Shown: piece by piece, positions 53,230 to 64,000 of the stretch
How positions within the stretch are numbered: position 1 is the stretch's first letter
Layout: the number at the start of each line of letters is the position of its first letter
Source of the DNA: Eudorina sp. 2006-703-Eu-15
Lineage: Eukaryota; Chlorophyta; Chlorophyceae; Chlamydomonadales; Volvocaceae
Length of the DNA: 64,000 nucleotides
NCBI GenBank assembly: GCA_003117195.1
Contig: BDSI01000006.1
Coordinates: forward strand, 248,001-312,000
Direction of reading: 5' to 3'
Notes under the pieces: generated by a model
What the model was told of the DNA's origin: nothing
The model's input: only the letters and a program-made list of their open reading frames with translations
The model's database searches: none
Program-made: the position numbers and the translations under genes

Positions 53230-55162
53230 ACGCATCCCGCCGGAAGCCAAGTTCTGTCACCGCGCGCGCGGCGCGACTTACACGGCCCTGACCTGCGGAC
53301 GTGCATGCCGTGCTGCGTGCAGTGCGGTGCTGTGTTACGTTACGTTGTGCTGTGTTGTGCACTTGCGAGGCTGATGGGCAGCGATGCCGTGCGTGCAAGC
53401 CTCCAGTGCGCTTTATTTTTTGTCCGAAACCACCACCTGCCGTACTGGCAAGCGGCGCGACCGGGGCCGAAGGGTCCTCCAAAGCATTTTGTCCTGTGCA
53501 AGTCCTGTCAAGGATGCGGCCACTTTGACTGGGGACGAACGCATCGCATCCGGGGTGGGGCGCATCAACGCACGGCCAGCGCAAAGCTGGCAGCAGACCT
53601 AGCCATATACACGGACGGACTTTGCCACATACACGGACCAGGAGGCCTCTCGCTTCTTGTCTAGAGCCTCGTCGTTTCTGCGTTCTGCATGTTCCTTCCA
53701 CTGGCGTGCGACGGCATCTGAGAGGCGGCGCCGCAAGGCGTCTACTCGTGGCACTGAGGGACCGAGTTATTAGGTGGCCGGGGGCATAGCGGCCTGGGAT
53801 GCCCAAGGGGCCGCCGCGTGTTTCGGGGAGCGGACGTCCGTGGCCGTGTCATGCATGGTCAGGTACGTCAGCAGCACGGACGAGGCAGCTCAGCCGCCGT
53901 TCCGGCATCGCCAACGGCGTGCACTTCGGCCGCGTAAGAGGGCGGGCGGGCGGGCTGGCTAGCTACGCGGACGGGCTGGATAGGCAGGACGGATCGGACA
54001 ACAGGGGGTTCACTTTGGACGGCAGTGTTGGGGCAAGGGATGAACTGGGGGGAGCGCTGAGTGGGATAACCGCTCCGTCCGGACATGGCTGGTTGGTGCG
54101 ATATTGCGCTGTTAGGAAGGACCCGCGCATTCGACAAGCTGGGCACTGGGCGTGCCGAGTTGACCTGCGTGCACCTGCATAATGAGGTAGGCATGAGGGA
54201 CGAATGAGACCTTTGGGCGGTTGCCCCGCTCGCTTCTTCGGCTGATGGGGATCTGGTTCCCAGGTGGAAACGGACGGCGGTGCAGTTGAGGCGAATCCGC
54301 CAGAAGGACTGTCGGTCCTGGCCCGGCGAATAAGGCCCCCTGCCCGCCCCGCGCCCGTGCGTGACGCAGCCCGATATTGTCGGCTGAGTGGCATGGCGTT
54401 CAACGCGCGTCGCTTCGTTTTGCGTATAACAGACCGAGGGGGTCACAGCAGTGCGCTTCCTTTCTCATGTTCCACGAACCTTGCTGACTGATCTGCCGGA
54501 AAGGATGTGCACGTCTTGGACTGGATTCGGCTTTGCTGGGCAGCTGGGTGGAGGAGCTGTAGGACTGAGGCTCCGGCGGGCGGTAGATTTGTAGGGTATG
54601 TAGGAATGCTGTTGGTCCCCAAGCGCGGGGCTGTTCCTCTCGTTTGACGGACAGGAAACCGGAAATGAGTTATTGTGCCGATCACCGTTTGGTTGTACGA
54701 CCGTCCGACGGCGTGATGAGTAGTGCGCATGCATGTTCGGTCGAAGGCATGGGTGGATTACTAATGATGTTACAGAGGGCCCCGCGGGTCATCGGGGTCA
54801 GGGGTGGATGTTGTCGCGACGCTCCCCGTTCTTGGCTGGCGGACCGACGCCAGAACGGACGCTCCTGAACCACGTTGATCTTTCTTGTATGGATCAGGGG
54901 GTTGGGTTGTCGTATTGTGTGCCAGGGGGGGGTTACCATGCAACCCTCCAGCGCTCTTGACTAGGTTCCGGAGCTTGATTGCCGATCTACGGTATTCGGA
55001 CGGACGTGCGCGCTGTCTGCTGACCTCAGCGTTGCCTCATGCGGGCGACAACGGTCAGCCTGCCATGCTTCCTGAACCTGTCCGCTTCAGCTGTGCTGGG
55101 GTGTTGTTGAAATGCTGCCGATCGGGGGCTCCATCAAAGCATCTGCAGTGACGTGGTTCATC
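53230..55162. other. intergenic between the two pherophorins, first part
   Basis: No gene is recognised. Short frames near 53590 (IYTDG) and 53945 (YADG) recall the RNase H motif of LINEs, but nothing around them supports it. A partial pherophorin copy was looked for and not seen. Confidence 0.35.
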
Positions 55163-55248
55163 CAAGCAAGCACCGTGCATTAAAGCAAGCAACCTTGTAA
55201 ATGACGGTTGCTAAAGCAAGCACCGTGCGTCAAAGCAAGCACCGTGGG
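55163..55248. repeat. AAGCAAGCACCGTG tandem-like repeats
   Basis: Four units starting with AAGCAAGCA(C/A)C at about 55164, 55183, 55214 and 55233, most followed by GTG. Imperfect spacing. Confidence 0.7.
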
Positions 55249-55564
55249 AGGATCTTGCTCCTGGTGGAGACATTGTTTCCACTGGACGGTGTTGCCTAGG
55301 GTTCCATGTCGTAGCAGCGCGGCGGCGCAGCCGGACAGCAAGCTCCGTTACACACAGGTGCATGTGGGTCGTGAGTTTTTTCAATGCATGCAGCCTGGGT
55401 GTTTCTCACCCAACTCGCAGCGGGAACCCCAACAGGCCGGCCAGCTGTTGGTCACAACTGAAACAGTACGGATGCGACGCCGGGTCTGCGGTCAGGCGCG
55501 TGATCCCCTTATGCAGGTGCCCCCCGCTGTGGTTGGCCATTTCGCCATTGGCAAACAACCGGGC

Positions 55565-55740
55565 ATACACCGTTGATCCCTATTGATCCCTTTGGGGTCT
55601 GCTGTAACGTTCATTCATTCATTCAACCGGGGTCCGACTCTCCGCCGCCCTCACAGCATCATGACATGCTGGGGCTCGCCCTGGTCAACACCGTTGATGA
55701 TCCCTTTTCGGGGTCCGCTGTAACGGTACGGTATGTTCAA
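55565..55740 (+). repeat. two tandem GGTCCGCTGTAAC-family 3' ends
   Basis: The first, ATTGATCCCTTTGGGGTCTG, then CTGTAACG, has an ATTC tail (55606-55624). The second, GATGATCCCTTTTCGGGGTC, then CGCTGTAACGG, lies at 55695-55728 and is preceded by GGGGCTCGCCCTGG, as in the copy at 46941. Two truncated copies in the same orientation inserted within 130 bp. Confidence 0.75.
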
Positions 55741-57054
55741 TCATTCATGGCGACATGACAAACCGACGCCAAGTTGATGAGTCCAAGACGTGGCCCCTCG
55801 ATTGTGATTCTAGTTACTGCTGGACGGGGATGAGGCCGGCGTCGACGGACTGCGGACCGGACAGCATAAGGGCGCCGGGCCTCGTCTCGGAGGGGCAGTG
55901 CAAGGCCATGTTCTTCAGGCCGGGTTGAACTATCAGTGTCGGCTAGTTTCGTTTATTATGCATGCACACTGCCCGCGTTTCTTAAACCGAGCTGGCATTG
56001 CACCGCCCCTGATAACGGACCACCTCACAGCTGAACGCATGGTCAGCGGTCCTGCTCCAAGTACTTCGCAGAATTTTATTCAAGTTATGCTCTAAGATCC
56101 GCAATAGAATCTGTGCTATCTGTGTGAGGGAGTTGCGCAGGGCTGCATTCCTGGCAACCACTATGGATGGAAGCTTCAGTGGTTGCTTGTGTACACAGGT
56201 CAACACATATCGATAACAATGTATGTTTTAGTTTCATATATTACTAATATTGTAAAATCTATAGGGAAAGCAAATCAAGAAGGGGTGAATGTAACGCCAA
56301 CAAGCGCCAACCAAGTATGTGCGGCTTCTGCAGGGCAACCAGGCAGGCATCCAGACGAAATTCCATACAAGATGAGAAGTATATTGTTCCTGGTAATTAC
56401 TTGTCGACACATGTCCACAATACGGCCTGGCTACAGGTGCACGGGAGGCCAATGCTGCCGCCAAGACCTTGGGCCGTGGAGATCGTCACGCGTGGGCGGA
56501 TCAAGATACTACAAACTCATTCAAATTATTAAATAATGATTGTTTTGACCGTCGTTTCCCCTGGCAGAGTTCGTAATGTAACTCTTAAGGATCGCATTGT
56601 TGTCCAAACCCTAGGATCTTAAGGATCGCATTGTTCTAGGCCAGGATGACAATACATAACTAGTTGCTTATCATACATAAGTTATTCTTCTTTTCATCAT
56701 ACGTATAGTAACGCACTGCTGTTACGGGCACGGGACCTCACCACACCCGCACGGGATGCGCCTGCTACCTCTCGTACAGCAAGATGTTAACTAACGCTGG
56801 ACACATTTGTGAAGCCTAACCAGCTGATAAACGGCAAAATTTCATGCAATTTTACCTAGAATTGTCGATGCCATGCGCCTGGTCCGCGGAGCGGTTGGGT
56901 GGAACCGCTACCATTATCGTACGGAGGCTGTCAATAACTGCCCTGTTTTACATAAATTCTAATAATCAAGCATATGTACTCATATGTTATAAGAATCTGA
57001 TTCCATCTTCTTTTATCGTGATTGGAAGTGCGGACATACACGTCCGAGACAAGG
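55741..57054. other. intergenic, promoter side of pherophorin B
   Basis: AT-richer, no gene recognised. CTTAAGGATCGCATTGTT occurs twice, at 56585 and 56619. The last few hundred bases should hold the pherophorin B promoter. Confidence 0.4.
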
Positions 57055-60000
57055 ATGGTGCGCCTCAACGCAGTCGCGGCGTTCGTCTTAATGTAAGTCG
57101 ATAGCGGCAGTTAATTTAATGCGATAACAAATTACTATTGAATTGCTGTGAGCGCGCGGTACACATCGGCCTTTCTCGAGGTGGCAGCGGGAGGTACGCC
57201 CGCCTTGGCGGTACGCCTGCAAATCATCCACGACGTCCACGGTCTTGATTTTGTACTCAGACGCAGTCATTTCACGAATAATTTGATGCATCCGCGATGA
57301 GATGCTGTTGTTGCCTCGTTTCCGCCGGCAATTGCGTCTACGGCGTCGCGTTGCGCCGTCCACTCTGCTAACTCTCTCCCCCCGCTCCCGTGGTCCCGCG
57401 TTTGCCTCGATCTAAACATACGGACAGGACCGCCGCGCTTGCTCACGTGGCGCAAGCGCAGCGTAATGCGGTCCCGGACACGGACCCCAGCGCCTTCCCC
57501 TTCTGCGTCTGCCGGCGTTCCGAGGGAGCTTACGGCATAGACGACAACGTGGTAATGAGCGGCAACAACACCTACTGCTTCTCTGTTCGGGTGGCCCCTC
57601 CCCCGGGCTGCACGGATTACTGCTGCACCAAGGCAGACCTGCACAAGTTTGAGGTACGATCCGCTTCGCTTGGGTTCGACTTCAGGCCTTGGTAACGCAG
57701 TCATACATCGTCAAAAATCCATCTGCTTGCTCCTAGGCTCTGGGTCCTGATCTCCTCCAGTCCACAATAACGCTGGTTATCGACGGCCGTCTGTAGAGCG
57801 GCCTTTTGATTGAACCATAAGTAAGTTAGGTAATCGTTACAAGGTGGACCCGAGTGAACCACGTGACAGTGGGCCCCGCGGGTCATCGCGGACACGTACA
57901 AGGAATTCGCGTCACCGTCGCGCACCGGAAAGGCTTCACCATAGCGCACCGAAGCACACATTCGCCGCCACACACTCGCCGCCACCACTCGCCGCCACCA
58001 TTTGTCGACGCTTCTGCCCACCTGCCGTTGCCCGTTTCGCCCTTTCTGCCCACCTGTAGATCGAGACCGTCGCCGCCTGCAGCATCTCCGGCGCCAAACG
58101 GTCCGCCTACCTGGCCACCAGCGACGGCGCGCGGCGGAGGCTGCCCGTGCCCACCATCTCCGAGGCGAAGGACAGGAAGACCGGTGCCGTCCTGGGATAC
58201 AACTTCAAGATCACCTCGCTGGGCCTGAACCTCACCACCGCCCAGGGCGCCCGCATCTGCGTCACGCTGGGAACCAACGCCGCGGGCCAGGGGTGTACCA
58301 CCCTGGAGCAGCTGTGCGGCAAAACGGCTTCTGCAGGCACGTGCACCTACAGCCTCTTCGACAGCACCAACGACTGCTGCCCCGGCAACCGCCCGCCCCC
58401 GCCGTCGTCGCCGCCGCCGCCACCCCCGCCGCCGCCGCCGCCGCCCTCCCCGCCGCCGCCGTCACCACCGTCGCCCTCGCCGCCGCCACCGCCGCCGCCA
58501 CCGCCGCCGCCATCGCCGGCCCCGCCGCCAGTGCACGACTGCCGCTCCATCTGCTTCTCCTTCCAGCCCGACTCGTTCGCCATCCCGCCCACCTTCACCA
58601 CGGCCAACTGCAAGTCCACGGCTGGCAACCTGACCGCCCAGATCGCAGACATCGCCCAGCAGGTCGGCGCCACGATCGTTGTGCCCTTCCAGCTGGAGGC
58701 GCCTGGCTGCGCCGCGAACCCCTTCCCTGTCGTGTGCGGCAAGTTCGCAACGGAGGCGGACACAAGGAAGTTTGAGCCCCGGGTGAACGACTTGGCGGCG
58801 ACCGTGCTGGGCAGCCTGGGCCTCAACACGCCCGCCACCCCGTTGTGCCCTCCGTGGCTGGGGCCCAACGAGAAGATCGGCGTCATCGTCACCGGCATGG
58901 ACTCAACGGTGCTCTGTATGGCGGGCGCAACGTACGCGGTCTGCGAGTCACAGCAGTTCAACATCAGCTGCAAGTAGGTGGCGGCGGAAAGGCGTTGTTG
59001 GGCGGGGGAGGTCAGGTGCAAGGCGGGGCGCGGGGGAGGTCAGGTGTCGAGCGGGGGAGCGGGGAAGGTGTCGAGCGGGGAAGGTCAAGTGAAAGGCGGG
59101 TGAGGCCAGCGGTTTGCGCAGAGGTGGTTTGTCTCGCGATGTCCTTTTCAGATCCGCGTCGTGCATCGCGGTGCAGTGCAGCAGCGTGGAGTGCAGTGCG
59201 ATGTAGTGCTTCGCAGCTGAAAACGGCCGACAGGGTGTGTGGTCTGCAGCATCCAAATGCAATACGTACAGGTCTTCCTGATGGAAACGCCATCCAAAGG
59301 CAGTGCCCCATATGCTCGCTGTCTCGTACCATCGCGCGGGCCGGGGAGGCGGTTTGCCTGGTCAGGATCAGTCATAGGACAGAGGTGTAGGGCGTATAGC
59401 GCCAATCAGTGCAGGGCTCCTCCCGCCGCAATTCCCAGTCGTCAGGCAGGCTCACGCAACTCGCACGCTGCTCAGTTTCGCCTTCCCTTTACAAGGTGGG
59501 CCCAACAGACGATCCAAAGGGGGCCCAAATAGCTTCACGTTGTGATTGATCCCTCGGATGTGTCCCATTCACTGCCTTAACCCTGCCCCGTCATTCGCCC
59601 GGCCGAACCCTTCCCTGTCACCCACCCGACCGCAGCTGCACCACGACTCAAGGCGCGACGCCCTTCGGGCTGCTGAGGACTGTGACCACCAAGCCGGGTG
59701 TGGGATTCGGAGCCCGCGCCAACAGCACCCTCTACTGCTTCAACCTCACCACCGTCACGCCGTACGGCCCCAACGTAGGTGACGTGCGCCGTACATCGTG
59801 GCCCCGATGCGGCGGCGGGGGCCTATCGCAGCCATCACGTTGTGGAGGGCTACAGTCCTTCCCTGGGGTGAACGGGGAAGCTGAGATCGCTGATCGGCTT
59901 GGCAGTATTACCGTAGTGCGTCACTTACGGCCCCCATGATATGGAGTTATGGTTGGTCGGCTTGGCCGTATTACCGTTGGCCGTTACCTCCGGCCATGAA

Positions 60001-60854
60001 CCCGGCGGGGTGTCGCAACGCCCTGCGACGTGCGCCCGTCTCGGGTCTCGCTCCAGCGTCAGCGGTTCCGGCAACCACACGAGCGCGGCGGGGAGGCTGC
60101 GGGCTTCGGACTTCGAACGTCGAACTCGTGTGCCCAGACGGGCGCTTGGCCGGTGGCCCCCGAGTAACCCCCTGCCGCACCCGCGCGCTGATGTGGCCCC
60201 CGCGGCGGGCTGGGCCGGGCTGGGTGTGTCTGGGCTGCTTATTTTTAACCCCCGCGGCGGCGACTACACCGTGTCAGTCCCCAGTAATCCACCACTACCC
60301 TACCCTGCCAGACACCATCGAACCTACCGCCGCTGCTGCGTGTGCTGTGCGCTCTCCGTGCTGTGCGTCGTCGTGCTGTGTGCTGCGTGTGGCTCCTAAC
60401 GAGCTGCGTGTCGTCAGTTGCCGGCCGCTCCTGTGATGCTGCCTGTGCCTGCACATCCAATGCCGACTATTTACCCTGCCCCCTGGACCCCTCAACTCAA
60501 CGCAACGACGCGCAGAACACGTGCGCCAGCAGGGACGTCCTCAACAAGGTGGAGATCATCGCGGAGCCGTCCCTGAAGAATAGCTTCTACGGCTTCTACG
60601 TCCAGCCCGCAGGCGCGGCGGTCCCCACCTTCATTCCGCCGTCCTGGGGCATGAACGGCGATGTCCGTGAGCTGGTCAAGGCCTCGGGGCTGTCCTGGGG
60701 CACGGAGGAGGCGAACGGCGCGCAGGTGTGCTTGGCGCTCAAGAACGGCACGTCCCTGGCGGACTTCTGCGGCCCGACCGGCTGCCCGGTGTTCCTGTTC
60801 GATAAATCGCGGCGGTGCTGCCCGCTCTACGTCGTCCGCGCCACCCAAGGGTAA
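57055..60854 (+). CDS. pherophorin B (extracellular matrix hydroxyproline-rich glycoprotein)
   Basis: Five-exon model of 551 aa: 57055-57092, 57428-57653, 58060-58973, 59636-59774 and 60516-60854. Phases agree. The signal peptide MVRLNAVAAFVLMTAALAHV ends at AQA. The N-terminal pherophorin domain has FPFCVC, YCFSVRV, DYCCTKADLHKFE and CTTLEQLC. The hinge (about 199-246) is a compact run of Pro with a few Ser. The C-terminal domain has DCRSICFSF, NISC/NCTTTQG across the exon 3/4 junction, TLYCFNLTT and CCPLYVVRA. First (38 nt) and last (339 nt) exons have exactly the same length as in pherophorin A, and all intron phases match, so the two arose by tandem duplication. Its role is the same: an extracellular matrix component. 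Confidence 0.93.
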
Positions 60855-60887
60855 CACGGCGAGCCAGCGATTGCGGGCAGACAGGCA

Positions 60888-60946
60888 GGCAGACATGTAG
60901 GCAGCCAGGCAGGCAGGCATACAGGCAGACATACAGACAAACAGGC
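60888..60946. repeat. AGGC/AGAC tetranucleotide repeat
   Basis: Imperfect CAGGCAGACA-type repeats about 35 bp after the pherophorin B stop, within its 3' UTR. Confidence 0.75.
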
Positions 60947-63900
60947 CTTCCTGCAAGCAGCCGGTATGAAACATCCGTCTGGCTCGCAGGGCGCGCGTGC
61001 CGGCTGTTGGTCCAGTACCTGACTGTTTCCCTGATGACGGACTGCGCTGCCCTGCAGCACGCCTTAAGCTCGTTTTCGTGCTCGTTGCCTGGAGCGAACC
61101 AAGGGTGGACGCTCCAGGAAGGGAGGGGCTCAGGATAGGGGGTCACGAGGCAGGACCTTGCAACGGTGATTGTTTAGGAAAGAAAGGACAGGAAGCCTAG
61201 TGGCCAGGAGACCAGGGGGTATGTTCTGCCGTGATGCAGACGAGAACAGGGCGTGGGTGTGCGCGTGGTTGTACGGAATTCGGGATGTACGGAAACCATA
61301 CTGTGTCGCGGTCTGCCCGCCTGGCCGCCGCCTTGCGTACATATTGGCACATACCCAGGCTCTGTCTCTAGTGTGTTGCACATCCGGAGCTGCGGAAGGA
61401 TCAACTTCATTGCGAAAAGCGTTGGGGGACAGGTAACAATGGCAAGCGCATGTGGGTTCCTGGAACTGGTGCACTGAAAAACATCACTTCATACACTCAC
61501 TCTTAACTTGTGCTCGGCACAATGGGTTGGAACTGCTGCATGGCTTCCTGTGTTGACGCATGCCGGTGCGTGGCGCGCTGACCTCTTTTACCTATGTCCC
61601 CGTGCCGCGGTGCCGGGCTGGCGGCACCGGTTCGGTGCGTGTGTGTGTTTAGAAATGCACCCCGCGTGTGTGTGTGTATGTGTCTTACACGCTAACTCGT
61701 CGCGCGTGGCGATGCCGCGCACCACTTGTATGTTTGTTGTTTGGGTGCCGCTTAGCTTGTTTGTTCTCGGCATCGATCCGGCGGTTCGGGCTCCACTCGT
61801 CCGCACAGCGTGCGCGTCTGGATGACCCGGGGGGACGTGAAGGACAGACATAAACATATGACCGAGACCCGTAGGCGCACCCGTCAGGTTGGCTTACTCC
61901 CATCCGCCCGCGCGGCGCCCCTGCGCCCCTGCGCGGCGCCATGCCATTCTCTCCGATTTGACACATAGCGCAGACGATCCTCATTTATCGCTGTTGCCGC
62001 TCCGGTGGACGGCAAAGGTAGGGCGCGGTCTGCCGCCGGTCGACGTATGCTGGGGTGCGGATGCGGCAAGGTCATTACCAACAAACGACGAAGGTGGCGA
62101 GGTCGCCAAAATTAAATGCTACGGGAAGGAAGAGGAGGAGCAGGAGGAGGGTGGGGGATTTCGAGTGGGGGCACTCTTGTGCCGGGATTGTCAGCCGCGC
62201 TGGTCGGTGGTCGATTGGACGTCGATGGCCGATCTTGGCGCGTAGATCGCATTGATCACGGCTTGCACGTGGTGCTGCTTGGGGGGCGAGGTGGCCCCGC
62301 TGGGACGAAGCCACTCGAGGTGTGTGTTTAATGAGAAGCCCACCCAGACCCGCTCAGGCCCGCGCGTGTGTGTGTGTTAACTGTGTATGTGTAGGAGTGT
62401 GGGTAGAGAAAGCGCCGGCGCTGTAGGTAGGGGCTGGTCGCGCTGGCGGGTGCACAGATCCCTGTTGGCAGTGGCAGTATCCCTCCAGGGGGGGGCGGTG
62501 CGGCGCTGTCCGCTAGAGCCGCCGGCTGTTCGCTTTGGCTGGGTACGACACCCAGGCAGTACCCTCCCTCGAAGAAGGGGCAGCGTGCGTTGGGTTGGCG
62601 TTGGTACGGGCCTCCATTGTAATCCGAATGAGGAAATGCCCGAATGAGTCGGTTACGGCTGATAGCTGATAATAACAGCGGACCCCAACAAAGGGATCCT
62701 CTTAGGAAGCCATGTTAAAAAAGGGCGGACCAGCAGTCAAGCCGCTCGCTCGCCGCACAGGCGCAGACGGACTGCGCAGACGCCGATTCGTACATGTACG
62801 GCGGTCACGCAGCACGTGACATCCACAGAGCGACAAACTCCGTGTCCGCCTTGGATCGGTGTCGTACAGGCTGCCATGGCAGTCGCCTTGGGACTCGAGC
62901 GACATCGGCGATTTGGTCAAGCGCGGAAGAGCGCAGGGTTACACCCAGGCCAAGGCAGTGAAGGCCTGCTTTCCGCGGAGGATGATCGACTGCCGCCTTG
63001 AGCCTATTCCAGTCATTGACAGCCCGCCTGAACAGCTGTACGGCCGTGGGACTGGATTCACAGGGCGGCGGGCGGCGGGCGTCCGTGCAGGGTCGTCTGC
63101 TTCCAGCGGCCTATCCGTGTAGGCTGTTGATCACAAGCGGACAGTGTGCGGGCCGGCCGGGTGGCTGGTGCTGGCGGGTCCGCCAGGTCTTCCAGCAATC
63201 AAATAGCTCTGAGCGTTTGCAGCTCCGTGGCACAGCCCACCTACGCGCAGTCGCGCTGTGTGGCCATGGCACTGCCCCAACGGAAAGAACCGCCGGGTGC
63301 CGCGGCATGCAGGTACGCGCCGTGGATGGATGGGGATGGGAATGGGGATGGGGATGGGGATTCATGTGGAGAGCCATGCTCTTGATCGATGCCCCGCTGA
63401 TGCTGATGCAGCAGCACTTGCCGGCGGGGAGGACCCGTGAGCAGCGAAGAAACGTAAACAGTATGTAGGCGGCGATGTGATTGCCGATTCGCTCAAACGT
63501 CATATCGAGCGCAGCTTGTCGCAGTAACATCGGCGGATTCCGCGCCCGCAGGTAGGATAAAGTTCATCCATCCGAGCGGTCAGCGCCCCAATGTTCAGAT
63601 CCTTAGGTGATTGACACTTTTGTCGCATGCCCCTATATCCTGAGGGCGGTTGTGTCGATTACTAGGGCAAAGGTGCGAAGCTGCGAACCGATTTGTCGGT
63701 ACCTTGGTCGTTGGGTGTTGTATGTAGTTCGTTGTTGCAGTTGTCGAGTTCCTACAATGAATTTGCAGTCATTTGCAGCGCCCCTCTACTTAAGTATAAT
63801 TCGAAAACAAAAATCTCTGCGGAGCTCGATTGTATCAACATCGGTGCTGAAACCGTTCATCATGATAAGGCAACTAGGCAACACATCAATGCCGGTTTCG

Positions 63901-64000
63901 TGCTTCATGTTGGTGCCTTTCATGACATCACCACACTATAAGTATTTGAAAATGACTTGTTATAGCTTGTAAAACGGATAATTGCGACTTTGTGAATTTG
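60947..64000. other. right end of window, no gene recognised
   Basis: Short frames only. A reversed copy of the GGGTGGGCTTCTCATTAAACAC motif lies at 62316-62355. A reversed relative of the GGTCCGCTGT end occurs at 62668-62698 (CAGCGGACCCCAAC). GGGGAT repeats occur at 63330-63360. The last 400 bp are AT-richer. Confidence 0.4.

Noticed and set aside
53580..54180. LINE RNase H domain
   Set aside because: IYTDG and YADG strings lie in different frames with no downstream catalytic Glu/Asp pattern; this could be chance.

Overview
The window is nuclear DNA from a volvocine green alga (Chlamydomonas/Volvox lineage, Chlorophyta). Two tandem pherophorin genes, found in this lineage, are the strongest marker. 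Other support comes from GC-rich genes with many short GT-AG introns, TGTAA poly(A) signals, long GT/AC microsatellites, and many 5'-truncated non-LTR retrotransposon ends. All gene models were spliced by eye. They rest on GT/AG sites, phase agreement at every junction and recognisable family motifs, and every intact model adds up to a whole number of codons.

Layout. 1-0.73 kb: 3' end of a LINE. 1.1-5.1 kb (+): nine-exon gene for a Crinkler-like protein (P-loop NTPase plus C-terminal nuclease-like domain), with a dispersed repeat inside its first intron. 5.1-14.0 kb: gene-poor DNA with microsatellites and copies of two short repeat families. 14.0-14.9 kb (+): caspase-fold gene fragment broken by a frameshift. 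15.6-18.1 kb (-): secreted beta-propeller glycosidase-like protein with a 15-nt microexon. 19.8-21.1 kb (+): intronless secretory polysaccharide pyruvyl transferase-like gene, divergent from the previous one. 23.3-31.5 kb (-): 15-exon gelsolin/villin-type protein without a headpiece. 32.8-36.7 kb (-): organelle-type DnaJ with J domain, four zinc motifs and C-terminal domains. 36.9-45.1 kb (+): mTERF-like gene sharing a 249-bp divergent promoter with DnaJ; its 4.3-kb intron holds a Penelope-like reverse transcriptase and LINE 3' ends with AC tails. 46.9-48.6 kb: more LINE remains. 49.0-53.2 kb and 57.1-60.9 kb (+): two pherophorin genes with the same five-exon structure and very different proline-rich hinges. 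60.9-64 kb: no gene recognised.

Themes. Four genes (two pherophorins, the glycosidase-like protein and the pyruvyl transferase-like protein) have signal peptides and point to extracellular matrix or glycan work. DnaJ and mTERF are probably organelle-targeted housekeeping genes. The Crinkler-like and caspase-like genes belong to classes linked to conflict or cell death, and both lie in repeat-rich DNA. Several unrelated repeats end in TGTAAC plus a simple-sequence tail, suggesting that retrotransposon 3' ends here use the host poly(A) signal followed by a microsatellite tail.
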